The notes below the pieces were generated by a model. The model was not told the origin of the DNA and did not search any database. It saw only the letters and a program-made list of their open reading frames with translations. 34,038 nt of DNA from Eubacteriales bacterium (lineage in GTDB: Bacteria; Bacillota; Clostridia; Lachnospirales; Lachnospiraceae), in assembly GCA_030524715.1 (NCBI GenBank), contig JAUNGB010000034.1, positions 14,992 through 49,029 of the forward strand. Reading direction: 5' to 3'. Made by a program: the position numbers and the translations under genes. Every line of letters begins with the position of its first letter. The stretch's first letter is position 1. Of this stretch, positions 15,631 through 24,085 are shown piece after piece.

Positions 15631-16437
15631 ATGGAGAAATTAAATGTGGCAATTGCAGACGATAACGAAAAAATGGTTGAAATACTGGGTCGTATGATCG
15701 AAGAGGATAAAGACCTTACATTGGTCGGAAAGGCACATAACGGAGAAGAAATATGCAATATTATCAAAGAGAAGGAACCGGACGTAGTGGTTTTGGACAT
15801 TATTATGCCGAAAGTAGATGGATTGTCTGTAATGGAGCAGTTTTTTCATGACAAAGAGGGAAGAAAAACACCGTCATTTATTGTTGTATCTGCCGTAGGG
15901 CAGGAACGGATCACAGAGGATGCGTTCAGCCTGGGGGCGGACTACTATATGCTGAAGCCGTTTGATAACCAGATGCTGCTCAACCGGATCAAACATATCC
16001 GCCGGGTAGGCGAGAAGAAGGTGCGGGACGTGAACCGGCAGCCCGTAAGGGAAGAGGCAGGTACATATTCAGCAAGAAACCTGGAAACAGACGTAACAAA
16101 TGTGATCCATGAGATCGGAGTTCCGGCCCATATTAAAGGATATCAGTATTTAAGGGATGCGATCATTTTGTCAGTGAATGACATGGAAATGCTGAATTCT
16201 ATTACCAAGATCCTGTATCCAACTATTGCAAAAAAGCATCAGACAACGCCCAGCCGCGTGGAACGCGCCATCCGTCACGCCATAGAGGTGGCATGGAGCC
16301 GGGGAAAAATGGACACGATCGATGAATTATTCGGGTATACGGTAAGCACGGGAAAAGGAAAGCCTACCAATTCAGAATTTATCGCGCTGATCGCAGATAA
16401 GATCAGGCTGGAATATAAAAATCACTCTTTCCAATAA
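15631..16437 (+). CDS. spo0A: Sporulation master regulator Spo0A
   Basis: Response regulator that starts sporulation by binding 0A boxes (TGTCGAA-like) when phosphorylated. 268 residues. The receiver domain has the acidic pocket Asp10/Asp11, phospho-acceptor Asp56 in [13 protein letters not shown] and Lys109 in YYMLKPFD. After a linker, the Spo0A_C DNA-binding domain carries the near-invariant [20 protein letters not shown] recognition helix and the [17 protein letters not shown] end. AGGAGGAAGGAG lies just before the ATG. A TGTCGAT, one base from a 0A box, lies at 15504-15510 upstream. No phosphorelay kinase is adjacent, as is usual for clostridia. Confidence 0.98.
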   Translation: MEKLNVAIADDNEKMVEILGRMIEEDKDLTLVGKAHNGEEICNIIKEKEPDVVVLDIIMPKVDGLSVMEQFFHDKEGRKTPSFIVVSAVGQERITEDAFSLGADYYMLKPFDNQMLLNRIKHIRRVGEKKVRDVNRQPVREEAGTYSARNLETDVTNVIHEIGVPAHIKGYQYLRDAIILSVNDMEMLNSITKILYPTIAKKHQTTPSRVERAIRHAIEVAWSRGKMDTIDELFGYTVSTGKGKPTNSEFIALIADKIRLEYKNHSFQ

Positions 16438-16456
16438 GATAGTTTTGCGATATAAT
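16428..16456 (+). promoter_or_regulatory. Candidate promoter of glgA overlapping the end of spo0A
   Basis: TTTCCA (16428-16433), a 17-base spacer and TATAAT (16451-16456). The -35 lies in the last codons of spo0A. A leader of roughly 130 bases would result, holding the hairpin at 16529-16561. Confidence 0.45.
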
Positions 16457-16528
16457 AAAGCCATTATAGACAATATTCATATCTGTAATCAAATTGTAAT
16501 TATAAAAATTATGAATAATTACAAGAAG

Positions 16529-16561
16529 GTTACTGTCCATACCTACGGAGTGAACAGTAAC
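16529..16561 (+). repeat. Hairpin in the glgA leader
   Basis: GTTACTGT (16529-16536) and ACAGTAAC (16554-16561) form a perfect 8-bp stem. After one mismatch the inner CAT and GTG add three more pairs, with a 9-nt loop. A partial third copy, AGTAACTAC, follows at 16569-16577 just before the ribosome site. It could be an operator for a dimeric regulator or an RNA stem. No T-run is present. Confidence 0.6.
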
Positions 16562-16595
16562 ACAAAAAGTAACTACTAAGGAGGGGTAATTACGG

Positions 16596-18041
16596 ATGAA
16601 GAGGATCTTATTTGCAACATCGGAGGCGGTACCATTTATTAAAACGGGAGGATTGGCTGACGTAGCAGGAGCTTTACCGAAATGTTTTGACAAGCGTTAC
16701 TTTGATATCCGCGTGATTTTACCAAAATACGCATGTATGAAGCAGGAATGGAAGGACAAAATGGAATATGTCACCCACTTCTACATGGATCTTGGCTACA
16801 AGAACTGCTATGTTGGAATTATGCAGATGGAGTATGAAGGTATTCAGTTTTATTTTATCGACAATGAGTACTATTTCAGCGGCCCAAGACCATATGACGG
16901 CGGAGTGTGGGATCAGGAGAAATTTGCGTTCTTTTCCAAAGCGGTTCTGTCCGTTCTTCCTGTGATTGGTTTCCGTCCGGACATCATCCACTGCCATGAC
17001 TGGCAGACTGGTCTTGTTCCGGTATATCTGCATGATTCTTTCCAGCAGAACGAATTTTTCTGGGGAATAAAGACGATTATGACGATCCACAATCTGAAAT
17101 TCCAGGGTGTGTGGGACGTGAAGACAGTGAAGGAAATTACCGGACTGTCCGACTATTATTTCACTCCTGATAAGCTTGAGGCTTATAAGGATGCAAACTA
17201 TTTAAAAGGCGGTATTGTATTTGCGGATGCGGTTACTACCGTCAGCAGTACTTATGCAGAGGAAATTAAGACTCCGTTCTACGGCGAAAGACTGGATGGA
17301 CTCATGTGCGCACGTTCCAACAGCCTGCGCGGGATCGTAAACGGTATCGACTATGATCTGTTTAACCCGGAAACAGACCCGCATATTACTCAGAATTACA
17401 ATGCAACCACATTCCGTAAGGAAAAAGTGAAAAACAAACTTCAGCTTCAGAAGGATCTTGGTCTTAAGGAAGATCCGGAGGCTATGATGATAGGTATTGT
17501 TTCCCGTCTGACAGATCAGAAGGGCTTCGATCTGATCGCGTACATTATGGACGAGCTGTGCCAGGATGCTGTCCAGATCGTAGTTCTGGGTACCGGCGAC
17601 GAGCGCTACGAAAATATGTTCCGCCATTTTGACTGGAAATACCATGGCAAGGTTTCCGCCCAGATTTACTATGATGAACCGTTGTCGCACCGTATTTATG
17701 CAGCGTCCGATGCTTTCCTGATGCCGTCCCTCTTTGAGCCGTGCGGTTTAAGCCAGTTAATGAGCCTGCGTTACGGGACTCTTCCAATCGTCCGTGAAAC
17801 AGGCGGACTGAAGGATACGGTAGAGCCTTATAATGAGTTCGAAGGAACAGGAACAGGCTTCAGCTTCCGCAATTATAATGCCCATGAGATGCTGTATACC
17901 ATCCGTAATGCAGAGCGTGTATTCTATGATAAAAAGCGTGAATGGAACAAGATGGTGGACCGCGCCATGGCAAAGGATTTCTCATGGAATAATTCTGCTC
18001 GCCAGTATGAGGAAATGTACAACTGGCTCATCGGGGAATAA
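16596..18041 (+). CDS. glgA: Glycogen synthase (ADP-glucose dependent)
   Basis: GT5 glycosyltransferase that extends alpha-1,4-glucan from ADP-glucose. 481 residues, normal for GlgA. The ADP-glucose-binding KTGGLADV motif lies at residues 16-23. VTTVSSTYAEEI, the R-L-T-D-Q-KG loop (IVSRLTDQKGFDL), the catalytic-site region MPSLFEPCGLSQL and the sugar-binding TGGLKDTV are all present. AAGGAGGGG precedes the ATG. No other glycogen genes (glgC, glgD, glgB, glgP) are adjacent, so it is a stand-alone unit next to spo0A. Glycogen reserves and sporulation are often linked in clostridia, but no direct link is shown here. Confidence 0.96.
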   Translation: MKRILFATSEAVPFIKTGGLADVAGALPKCFDKRYFDIRVILPKYACMKQEWKDKMEYVTHFYMDLGYKNCYVGIMQMEYEGIQFYFIDNEYYFSGPRPYDGGVWDQEKFAFFSKAVLSVLPVIGFRPDIIHCHDWQTGLVPVYLHDSFQQNEFFWGIKTIMTIHNLKFQGVWDVKTVKEITGLSDYYFTPDKLEAYKDANYLKGGIVFADAVTTVSSTYAEEIKTPFYGERLDGLMCARSNSLRGIVNGIDYDLFNPETDPHITQNYNATTFRKEKVKNKLQLQKDLGLKEDPEAMMIGIVSRLTDQKGFDLIAYIMDELCQDAVQIVVLGTGDERYENMFRHFDWKYHGKVSAQIYYDEPLSHRIYAASDAFLMPSLFEPCGLSQLMSLRYGTLPIVRETGGLKDTVEPYNEFEGTGTGFSFRNYNAHEMLYTIRNAERVFYDKKREWNKMVDRAMAKDFSWNNSARQYEEMYNWLIGE

Positions 18042-18165
18042 AGAGAAGAACGGATTTTTTCTGAAAGATTTTTAAAAAGTTTTTTCTGAAAAAGATTTCT
18101 TTGAATAATAATCCGTCTTTTCAGGGATACTACCTACTGTAATGAAAACATGAGGAGGTAGCATC

Positions 18166-18351
18166 ATGACAGACATTTCAGAATTAGATTTACAGAACCT
18201 GCGCCATCTGATCGGCGGCTTTGACACCACTCACTGTAAAATGCAGGACTATGCGGAAAAGGCGACGGATATGGAGGTAAAACAATTCTTCCAGAAATCC
18301 GCGCAGTCGGCACAGCAGACCAAGCAGCAGTTAATGCAGTTTTTACAATAG
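18166..18351 (+). CDS. Small helical protein, first gene of a CotF-like pair
   Basis: 61-residue protein predicted to be two amphipathic helices (LDLQNLRHLIGGFDTTHCKM, then DMEVKQFFQKSAQSAQQTKQ and a Leu-rich end). It has no signal peptide or membrane segment. GAGGAGG sits 8 bases before the ATG. It starts a two-gene unit with the CotF-like gene 11 bases downstream, and a strong terminator closes the unit. By position and helical pattern it resembles the front half of Coat_F/ferritin-like spore coat proteins, but similarity is weak and the assignment is an inference. A role in spores is likely from its partner. Confidence 0.72.
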   Translation: MTDISELDLQNLRHLIGGFDTTHCKMQDYAEKATDMEVKQFFQKSAQSAQQTKQQLMQFLQ

Positions 18352-18362
18352 GAGGTGGCAGC

Positions 18363-18611
18363 ATGAACGAGAAAGCAATGGTAGCAGATACGCTTGCGGG
18401 AATCAACGGCGAGCTGGTACGTTACGGGGAAATGATCCCCCAGACTGAAAACATGCAGTTAAAACAGACACTGAAGCAGATCCGCAATCAATGCGAGATG
18501 TCTCAGGAAGAGATTTACAATATTGCACGTTCCAAGGGCTATTATGTACCCGCCGCCAAAGCCACCAGAGACGAAGTGGATCACGTACGTTCCATTTTGA
18601 CCCAGGGCTGA
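18363..18611 (+). CDS. Small CotF-family spore coat-like protein
   Basis: 82-residue protein. The end, EEIYNIARSKGYYVPAAKAT, matches the Coat_F family pattern in which a helix is followed by a Gly-Tyr-Tyr-x-Pro-Ala motif. The front is a long helix (VADTLAGINGELVRYGEMI, then TENMQLKQTLKQIRNQCEM). Bacillus CotF is an inner spore-coat protein; many clostridial homologues are short like this one. AGGAGG lies 8 bases before the ATG, immediately after the preceding small gene. The two proteins probably form one helical bundle or assemble together; this is inferred. No sporulation sigma promoter was recognised with confidence upstream. Confidence 0.78.
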   Translation: MNEKAMVADTLAGINGELVRYGEMIPQTENMQLKQTLKQIRNQCEMSQEEIYNIARSKGYYVPAAKATRDEVDHVRSILTQG

Positions 18612-18638
18612 TAACGGACAGACAAAAGAAGAGCAGAG

Positions 18639-18672
18639 GGAGAAGATTCTTTCGGGGATCTTCTCCTTTTTT
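18639..18672 (+). terminator. Intrinsic terminator of the CotF-like pair
   Basis: A 12-bp stem, GGAGAAGATTCT (18639-18650) with GGGATCTTCTCC (18655-18666, three G-T pairs at the top), closes a TTCG tetraloop and is followed by six T (18667-18672). Very strong rho-independent terminator. Confidence 0.95.
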
Positions 18673-18695
18673 ATAAAAAATTCATAACGAAGTGC

Positions 18696-18724
18696 TTGAC
18701 AATTGGGGAAAATTATAATAGTAT
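18696..18724 (+). promoter_or_regulatory. recA promoter
   Basis: Perfect TTGACA (18696-18701), 17-base spacer, TAGTAT (18719-18724). A TATAAT at 18714-18719 is only 12 bases away and cannot pair with this -35. The LexA box follows at 18740. Confidence 0.75.
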
Positions 18725-18739
18725 GTAAGATAGAAAACA

Positions 18740-18753
18740 CGAACATAGGTTCG
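18740..18753. promoter_or_regulatory. LexA (DinR-type) SOS box
   Basis: CGAAC-ATAG-GTTCG is a 5-bp inverted repeat with a 4-base centre, matching the Gram-positive LexA consensus GAAC-N4-GTTC exactly. It lies about 10 bases downstream of the expected transcription start of recA, where bound LexA would block initiation or clearance. Confidence 0.88.
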
Positions 18754-18785
18754 CTAATATATAGAAAATAAGGAGAATATAGAAA

Positions 18786-19928
18786 ATGATCAGTGAAGAG
18801 AAGAAAAAGGCGCTGGAAGCAGCCCTTGGACATATTGAGAAGCAGTATGGTAAAGGCTCTGTTATGAAACTGGGGGAATCCGGAGCCAGTATGCAGGTAG
18901 AAACCGTTCCTACAGGCTCCTTAAGCCTGGACATTGCTTTGGGGGTGGGCGGTGTTCCCAAGGGACGTATCATTGAAATTTACGGGCCTGAATCAAGCGG
19001 TAAGACGACCGTAGCCTTACATATGGTTGCCGAGGTGCAGAAGAGGGGAGGCATTGCGGGATTTATTGACGCCGAGCATGCTCTTGACCCTGTATATGCC
19101 AAGAATATCGGCGTAGATATTGACAATCTTTATATTTCTCAGCCGGACAACGGGGAACAGGCATTGGAAATTACTGAGACAATGGTGCGCTCCGGCGCGG
19201 TGGACATTGTGATCGTAGACTCTGTTGCCGCACTGGTTCCCAAGGCAGAGATCGACGGAGATATGGGCGACAGCCACGTGGGCCTTCATGCCCGCCTGAT
19301 GTCCCAGGCGCTGCGCAAGCTGACGGCGGTGATCAGCAAGTCCAACTGCGTGGTCATCTTTATCAACCAGCTCCGTGAGAAGGTCGGCGTAATGTTCGGC
19401 AATCCCGAGACGACCACAGGCGGCCGCGCCCTGAAGTTTTACGCTTCCATCCGCCTGGATGTAAGACGTGTGGAAACATTGAAACAGGGAGGGGAGATGG
19501 TAGGAAACCATACCCGTATCAAGGTCGTGAAGAATAAAGTCGCCCCGCCCTTTAAGCAGGCAGAATTTGATATCATGTTCGGTACAGGAATTTCCAAAGA
19601 GGGAGATATTCTGGATCTGGCGGCAGAGTGTGCGGTTATCAATAAGAGCGGCGCATGGTATGCCTATAACGGCAGTAAGATTGGCCAGGGCCGTGAAAAT
19701 GCCAAGACATTCCTCAAGGAGCATCCGGATATCTGCGACGAAGTGGAAAAGCAGGTAAGGATCCATTACCATCTCCTTCCGGACAGTGCGGACGCAGAGC
19801 TGAAAAACGACAAAGAGAAAGAAAAGGCAAAAAAGACAAAAGAAACAAAAGATAATGCGCCTGAGATGGCTGAGCCTTTCGTGGAAACAGAAGCGCCTGC
19901 CACAGAAGATATTCCGGAAGAGGTATAA
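18786..19928 (+). CDS. recA: Recombinase RecA
   Basis: DNA strand-exchange ATPase and co-protease for LexA. 380 residues. Walker A is GPESSGKTT (residues 67-75) and Walker B is [13 protein letters not shown]. The L2/DNA-binding region has [24 protein letters not shown], and [12 protein letters not shown] follows. The C-terminal tail is Lys/Glu-rich ([14 protein letters not shown]) and then acidic, ending PEEV, a usual autoinhibitory tail. AAGGAG at 18770-18775 lies 10 bases before the ATG. It has its own promoter and a LexA box. recX starts 6 bases after the stop, so the two are co-expressed. Confidence 0.99.
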   Translation: MISEEKKKALEAALGHIEKQYGKGSVMKLGESGASMQVETVPTGSLSLDIALGVGGVPKGRIIEIYGPESSGKTTVALHMVAEVQKRGGIAGFIDAEHALDPVYAKNIGVDIDNLYISQPDNGEQALEITETMVRSGAVDIVIVDSVAALVPKAEIDGDMGDSHVGLHARLMSQALRKLTAVISKSNCVVIFINQLREKVGVMFGNPETTTGGRALKFYASIRLDVRRVETLKQGGEMVGNHTRIKVVKNKVAPPFKQAEFDIMFGTGISKEGDILDLAAECAVINKSGAWYAYNGSKIGQGRENAKTFLKEHPDICDEVEKQVRIHYHLLPDSADAELKNDKEKEKAKKTKETKDNAPEMAEPFVETEAPATEDIPEEV

Positions 19929-19934
19929 AAACCC

Positions 19935-20414
19935 ATGCCGGAGATTACAGACGAACAGAAGCAGGCCCGCATCAAGGCGATGCGTCTTTTAGAGCATATG
20001 GACCGTACGGAGAAAGGGCTGGCCGACAGGCTTGGGCAGGCGGGATTTTCCGACGGCGCAGTACAGAATGCCATGGATTATGTAAAGTCCTTTGGATATA
20101 TCAATGATGCAAGGTATGCCCGGAGCTATATTTCCGGCAGGCTTGATAAGAAAAGCAAACAGCAGATATTACAGGAATTGTATCGGAAGGGCGTAGACAG
20201 GCAGACAGCACAGGAGGCATGGGAAGAGGCCCGGGAGCTGGAAGAGCCGGATGAGCGAGGTCTTATCCGCCGTACCATAGAGAAGAAGTATTCTCCGGGG
20301 GAGGAACTGGATGAGAAGGGCATGCGCCGTCTCTATGGCTGCCTTGCCCGGAGAGGATTTCGGCAGGAGGACATTTTTTCTGTTTTTGACGAGATGGAAA
20401 TAAGAAAAATTTAA
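19935..20414 (+). CDS. recX: RecA regulator RecX
   Basis: Modulates RecA filaments. 159 residues, normal length. Three-helix RecX repeats are visible: RIKAMRLLEHMDRTEKGLADRL and GYINDARYARSYISGRL near the front, then LQELYRKGVDRQTAQEAW, and RRLYGCLARRGFRQEDIFSVFDEM at the end. It lies directly after recA. The 3' end is overlapped by the first unit of a 34-bp tandem duplication that continues into the rny upstream region, so the stop codon region is repeat-derived. Confidence 0.95.
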   Translation: MPEITDEQKQARIKAMRLLEHMDRTEKGLADRLGQAGFSDGAVQNAMDYVKSFGYINDARYARSYISGRLDKKSKQQILQELYRKGVDRQTAQEAWEEARELEEPDERGLIRRTIEKKYSPGEELDEKGMRRLYGCLARRGFRQEDIFSVFDEMEIRKI

Positions 20415-20465
20415 AACAAATGATCAGAAAAGATCAGAAAAAATTTGAAACAAATGATTAGAAAA
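20405..20465. repeat. 34-bp tandem duplication across the recX stop
   Basis: A 27-base block occurs at 20405-20431 and 20439-20465 with only two differences. It begins AAAAATTT, then ends AAACAAATGATyAGAAAA. The period is 34 bases. The first unit contains the recX stop codon (TAA), and the second runs up to the TTGACA of the rny promoter. A third fragment, GATCAGAAAA, lies between the two. Confidence 0.8.
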
Positions 20466-20467
20466 AC

Positions 20468-20496
20468 TTGACATAATTATCAAAAACAGATAAACT
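20468..20496 (+). promoter_or_regulatory. rny promoter
   Basis: Perfect TTGACA (20468-20473), 17-base spacer and TAAACT (20491-20496, four of six to consensus). It lies 48 bases before the GTG start. Confidence 0.65.
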
Positions 20497-20530
20497 TGTA
20501 TTGTTGTATTTGTACAATGAAAACTAAATA

Positions 20531-20543
20531 AGGAGGTGCTCCT
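20531..20543 (+). promoter_or_regulatory. Mini-hairpin that covers the rny ribosome site
   Basis: AGGAG (20531-20535), part of the AAGGAGG Shine-Dalgarno, pairs with CTCCT (20539-20543), which touches the GTG start at 20544. The loop is GTG. Opening it would be needed for translation. Confidence 0.5.
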
Positions 20544-22100
20544 GTGACAACAATTATTGTTGCAATTGTTGCTGTGGTAGTCGCGCTGCTTATTGCGGTT
20601 CCTGTTACTTGCAAGGTTGCTGTTGACAACAAGATCAAAAAGGACGCTGAGATTGTTGGGACGGCCGAAGACAAAGCAAGAAGTATTATAGATCAGGCTT
20701 TGAAAACAGCTGAAACTAAAAAAAGGGAAGCTTTATTGGAAGTAAAGGAAGAATCTCTCCGTACAAAGAACGAATTGGAGAAAGAAACCAAGGAACGTAG
20801 AAATGAACTGCAGAAATATGAGAAGCGTGTCTTAGCGAAAGAGGAATCTGTAGATAAGAAGGCTGATGCAGTTGAGAAGCGTGAGGCAGAGTGCACGGCA
20901 AGGATTGCCGAAGTGCAAAAAAAGGAAAAGAGAGCAGAAGAACTTGAATTGAAGGGAGTACAGGAACTGGAACGTGTTTCCGGTCTGACCTCCGAACAGG
21001 CAAGAGAAGAGTTGCTCAGATCTGTGGAAGATGATGTCAAGGTGGATGTGGCAAGGCTCTATAAGGAATTGGAGAACAGGGCTAAGGAAGAGGCCGACAA
21101 GAAAGCGAAGGAATATGTGGTAAATGCCATCCAGAAATGTGCGGTAGACCATGTATCCGAAGCAACTATTTCTGTGGTACAGCTTCCAAGCGACGAAATG
21201 AAAGGAAGGATCATCGGGCGTGAAGGACGTAATATCCGTACGTTAGAGACAATGACAGGAGTGGATCTGATCATTGATGATACCCCGGAAGCTGTCGTAT
21301 TGTCCGGATTTGATCCGATCCGCCGTGAAGTAGCCAGGGTGGCCCTGGAGAAACTGATCGTGGACGGCCGTATCCATCCCGCAAGAATCGAAGAAATGGT
21401 AGAAAAAGCCCAGAGGGAAGTGGAATCCCAGATTCGCGAAGAAGGAGAGGCGGCGGCCATGGATGTTGGCGTCCATGGAATCCATCCGGAGCTTTTGAAG
21501 CTTCTTGGGCGCATGAAATTCCGTTCAAGCTATGGACAGAATGCTTTGAAACATTCTATTGAGGTAGCTCAGCTATCCGGGATCCTTGCAGGGGAAATCG
21601 GCGTGGACGTAAGGATTGCCAAGCGTGCCGGACTTCTCCATGATATCGGTAAATCCATTGACCATGAGGTGGAAGGTTCCCATATCCAGATCGGCGTGGA
21701 TCTTTGTAAAAAATACAAGGAATCCCCAATTGTTATCAATGCAGTTGCCGCCCATCATGGTGACGTCGAGCCGGAATCGCTGGTGGCATGTATTGTACAG
21801 GCGGCTGACGCGATTTCAGCGGCAAGACCTGGCGCGAGAAGAGAAACTCTTGAGACTTACACTAACCGTTTGAAACAGTTGGAGGATATTGCCAACGAAT
21901 TCAAAGGAGTTGACAAGTCTTTTGCCATTCAGGCAGGCAGGGAAATCCGTGTGATGGTAGTGCCAGAGCATGTCAGTGATACGGACATGGTTCTGCTGGC
22001 AAGAGATATTTCCAGACAGATTGAAGCGGAACTGGAATATCCGGGTCAGATTAAAGTGAATGTGATTCGGGAGAGCAGAGCAGTAGATTATGCAAAATGA
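20544..22100 (+). CDS. rny: Ribonuclease Y
   Basis: Membrane-bound endoribonuclease that starts mRNA turnover in Firmicutes. 518 residues. An N-terminal membrane helix (about residues 2-25) is followed by a long Lys/Glu coiled coil to about residue 200. A KH domain ([22 protein letters not shown]) comes next, then the HD domain with [10 protein letters not shown] (His366-Asp367). The C terminus has the usual [14 protein letters not shown]. The start is GTG with AAGGAGG 7 bases upstream. A TTGACA promoter lies in the recX-rny gap. A terminator follows at 22157. YlbF, a partner family, is coded at 12488. Confidence 0.98.
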   Translation: MTTIIVAIVAVVVALLIAVPVTCKVAVDNKIKKDAEIVGTAEDKARSIIDQALKTAETKKREALLEVKEESLRTKNELEKETKERRNELQKYEKRVLAKEESVDKKADAVEKREAECTARIAEVQKKEKRAEELELKGVQELERVSGLTSEQAREELLRSVEDDVKVDVARLYKELENRAKEEADKKAKEYVVNAIQKCAVDHVSEATISVVQLPSDEMKGRIIGREGRNIRTLETMTGVDLIIDDTPEAVVLSGFDPIRREVARVALEKLIVDGRIHPARIEEMVEKAQREVESQIREEGEAAAMDVGVHGIHPELLKLLGRMKFRSSYGQNALKHSIEVAQLSGILAGEIGVDVRIAKRAGLLHDIGKSIDHEVEGSHIQIGVDLCKKYKESPIVINAVAAHHGDVEPESLVACIVQAADAISAARPGARRETLETYTNRLKQLEDIANEFKGVDKSFAIQAGREIRVMVVPEHVSDTDMVLLARDISRQIEAELEYPGQIKVNVIRESRAVDYAK

Positions 22101-22156
22101 TACCGAAGCAGAACCGGATTTACTTATCAAAGTTCATTATTCAATGTATATAAGAG

Positions 22157-22187
22157 GCCGTGTGGAATAAATTTCCACACGGCTTTT
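22157..22187 (+). terminator. Intrinsic terminator after rny
   Basis: Perfect 11-bp stem GCCGTGTGGAA (22157-22167) with TTCCACACGGC (22173-22183), loop TAAAT, followed by TTTT. The central 13 bases GGAATAAATTTCC recur exactly at 22245-22257. Confidence 0.9.
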
Positions 22188-22315
22188 GTCATGGTGGAAT
22201 TTGGCTTAAAATTGTTGCCTGCAAAATGTCCTTTCCGGGTTATGGGAATAAATTTCCGGACACGCCCTGGTTCTAAAATCAGGAACGGTTTCGTAGACTG
22301 GTACAGGGTGAAGAT

Positions 22316-22915
22316 ATGGGAAAAAGAATCAGTCATTATGAAATAAAAAGATTTCCGGCATGGCAGATATTTCTTATTGGTTTTTTTCTGGGAACGCTTC
22401 TGCCGAATGTGATGTGGAAAATGGAATGGAGACAACAGACAATGGCGTCCGTTTATTTATTGGGAACCTTTGCCGGACAGAATATGGAAGCAGGAGAGTA
22501 TTTCCGGGAGGTTTTAAGGAGAAGGGGAAGCTATTTCCTGCTGTCGGCGTTCTGCGGAATTTCTGTATTTGGGGTTCCTCTTGCAGTCCTTGGTATTTTT
22601 ATGCTTGGAGCGGAAATCGGTATGCTGTTGACGATTTCTATCCTTCAGTTTGGTCTTTCGGGAGGCGCTGTTGGGGTCGGACTTTTATTTCCGCAATATC
22701 TTGTATATCTCCCTGTGCTGTTTTACCTTCTGTCTGCTGTTTACCGGCAGTCCATGGAAATATGGAAGAACAGGGGACTTTTTCCCCGGAAGGCATATCA
22801 GTATGGAATCCGTATATTGCTGGCAGGAATTTTTTATTTTGGAGGAGTTTTGCTGGAAGTATATATAAATCCGTGGGTTACAGAAACGATTATAAAAAGT
22901 TTAAATATATTTTAA
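22316..22915 (+). CDS. spoIIM: Stage II sporulation protein M
   Basis: Membrane protein of the SpoIIM/DUF95 family, 199 residues with about five hydrophobic segments. In sporulating cells SpoIIM, SpoIID and SpoIIP drive peptidoglycan thinning and engulfment of the forespore. Visible features are an N-terminal helix (WQIFLIGFFLGTLLPNVMW), a central conserved segment (FGVPLAVLGIFMLGAEIGMLL) and a C-terminal helix pair. The next gene is xerD, as in Bacillus, where spoIIM lies just upstream of the xerD homologue; this supports the assignment. AGGGTG sits 5 bases before the ATG. A sigma-E type promoter would be expected but was not recognised. Confidence 0.9.
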   Translation: MGKRISHYEIKRFPAWQIFLIGFFLGTLLPNVMWKMEWRQQTMASVYLLGTFAGQNMEAGEYFREVLRRRGSYFLLSAFCGISVFGVPLAVLGIFMLGAEIGMLLTISILQFGLSGGAVGVGLLFPQYLVYLPVLFYLLSAVYRQSMEIWKNRGLFPRKAYQYGIRILLAGIFYFGGVLLEVYINPWVTETIIKSLNIF

Positions 22916-23031
22916 AAATATTTTGCGATTCTTTTTACAAGATATAGTGGTGGTTGACCATAATTTTTTCGATATTTGGTGGTTTGTGTCGAAAATGCTG
23001 ATTTTATGGGATTTTTTTGAAAAAAAAGGGT

Positions 23032-23060
23032 TTGATTTTATGTAAAATACCAAGTATAAT
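23032..23060 (+). promoter_or_regulatory. Candidate xerD promoter
   Basis: TTGATT (23032-23037), 17-base spacer and perfect TATAAT (23055-23060), about 90 bases before the chosen xerD start. Confidence 0.6.
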
Positions 23061-23151
23061 ACAGCTATGTTTTTAGTTACGAAGCGCGGGCGGAATGCTT
23101 TGCACGAAGATTGGATATTCGAAGTCAAATATGTGGGGAGCAGAGAATTGT

Positions 23152-24036
23152 ATGGAACAAGAGATACAGGGATTTATCGAATATTTGCACAATACAAAAA
23201 AGACCTCCAATAATACGGAAGTATCTTATGAGAGAGATCTGAAAAAGATGACGGCCTACTTTTACGAGAGAGGGATCAGGGATATCACAGAGGTTCGCGA
23301 ACTGGATCTGCAGGGATATATCAATGAAATGGAACGTAAGAATTTTGCATCTGCTACAATATCCAGAAGCGTTGCGTCCATCAGGGCGTTATTTCAGTAT
23401 CTTTTTAAGACGGGAAGGATTCAGGACGACCCGTCCGAACGGCTGAAGCCGCCTAAGGTAGAGAAGAAAGCGCCGGAGATATTGTCTGTGGAGGAAGTAG
23501 ACAAGCTTTTGAAGCAGCCGTCGCTTGATACTCCTAAGGGGATTCGCGACACTGCAATGCTGGAGCTTTTATATGCCACAGGTATGCGCGTCAGTGAACT
23601 GATTCATTTGCGTACGACAGATGTCAATCTTTTGTTGGGTTATGTAACCTGCCACGAAAATGATAAAGAGCGCATCATACCGATCGGAAGTGTCTGTGTG
23701 AATGCATTGTCAGAATATATGAACCATGCCAGAAGCCATTTCGTCAAGGACGAAAAGGAAACCATGCTGTTTACCAATTGCTCCGGAAAGGCCATGAGCC
23801 GTCAGGGATTCTGGAAGGTTTTGAAGGGATACGCGGACGACGCCGGTATTCAGGGGGATATTACCCCGCATACCCTGCGGCATTCTTTTGCCGTCCATAT
23901 GCTTCAGAATGGCGCGGATGTCAGGAGCGTTCAGGAAATGCTCGGCCATGCTGATATTTCTACTACTCAGGTTTATCTTGCCATGAATATGAAGAAAATG
24001 CGGGATGTGTATATGCGTGCCCATCCCCGGCATTAG
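23152..24036 (+). CDS. xerD: Tyrosine recombinase XerD
   Basis: Site-specific recombinase that resolves chromosome dimers at dif with a partner Xer protein. 294 residues from this start. The N-terminal SAM-like core-binding domain runs to about residue 95. The catalytic domain has ATGMRVSELIHL with the first Arg, the HTLRHSFAVHML box (His and second Arg), MLGHADISTTQVY with the last His and the tyrosine nucleophile. Open codons upstream reach ATG 23095 and ATG 23131. Start 23152 (MEQEIQGFIEYL) fits the usual XerD N terminus and length, with GGGGAG about 12 bases upstream. No phage genes or attachment site are nearby, so it is the housekeeping enzyme. Confidence 0.93.
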   Translation: MEQEIQGFIEYLHNTKKTSNNTEVSYERDLKKMTAYFYERGIRDITEVRELDLQGYINEMERKNFASATISRSVASIRALFQYLFKTGRIQDDPSERLKPPKVEKKAPEILSVEEVDKLLKQPSLDTPKGIRDTAMLELLYATGMRVSELIHLRTTDVNLLLGYVTCHENDKERIIPIGSVCVNALSEYMNHARSHFVKDEKETMLFTNCSGKAMSRQGFWKVLKGYADDAGIQGDITPHTLRHSFAVHMLQNGADVRSVQEMLGHADISTTQVYLAMNMKKMRDVYMRAHPRH

Positions 24037-24044
24037 AGCGTGTT

Positions 24045-24075
24045 TGAACGCAGATCATGCAGCGACCTGCGTTCA
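24045..24075. repeat. 9-bp inverted repeat after xerD
   Basis: TGAACGCAG (24045-24053) and CTGCGTTCA (24067-24075) with a 13-nt loop, directly before repeat copy D. No T-run. Confidence 0.65.
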
Positions 24076-24085
24076 TGAGCATATA

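Noticed and set aside
18130-18161. CTACCT upstream that could pair with AGGTAG at the ribosome site of the first coat-like gene
   Set aside because: Only 6 bp with a 20-base loop; expected by chance.
18714-18719. TATAAT as the recA -10 box
   Set aside because: It is only 12 bases from the TTGACA, too close for sigma-A. TAGTAT at 18719 has the right 17-base spacing.
22164-22257. 13-bp exact repeat GGAATAAATTTCC after rny
   Set aside because: The first copy is the top of a terminator. The second is a partial copy without a stem, so this is probably a local duplication without function.
22987-22993. Perfect 0A box TGTCGAA upstream of xerD
   Set aside because: A given 7-mer is expected about four times by chance on both strands of 34 kb, and xerD is not a known Spo0A target. 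Recorded only.
23095-23151. Longer XerD start at ATG 23095 or 23131
   Set aside because: The added residues do not resemble the XerD N terminus; the start at 23152 gives the standard sequence and length.
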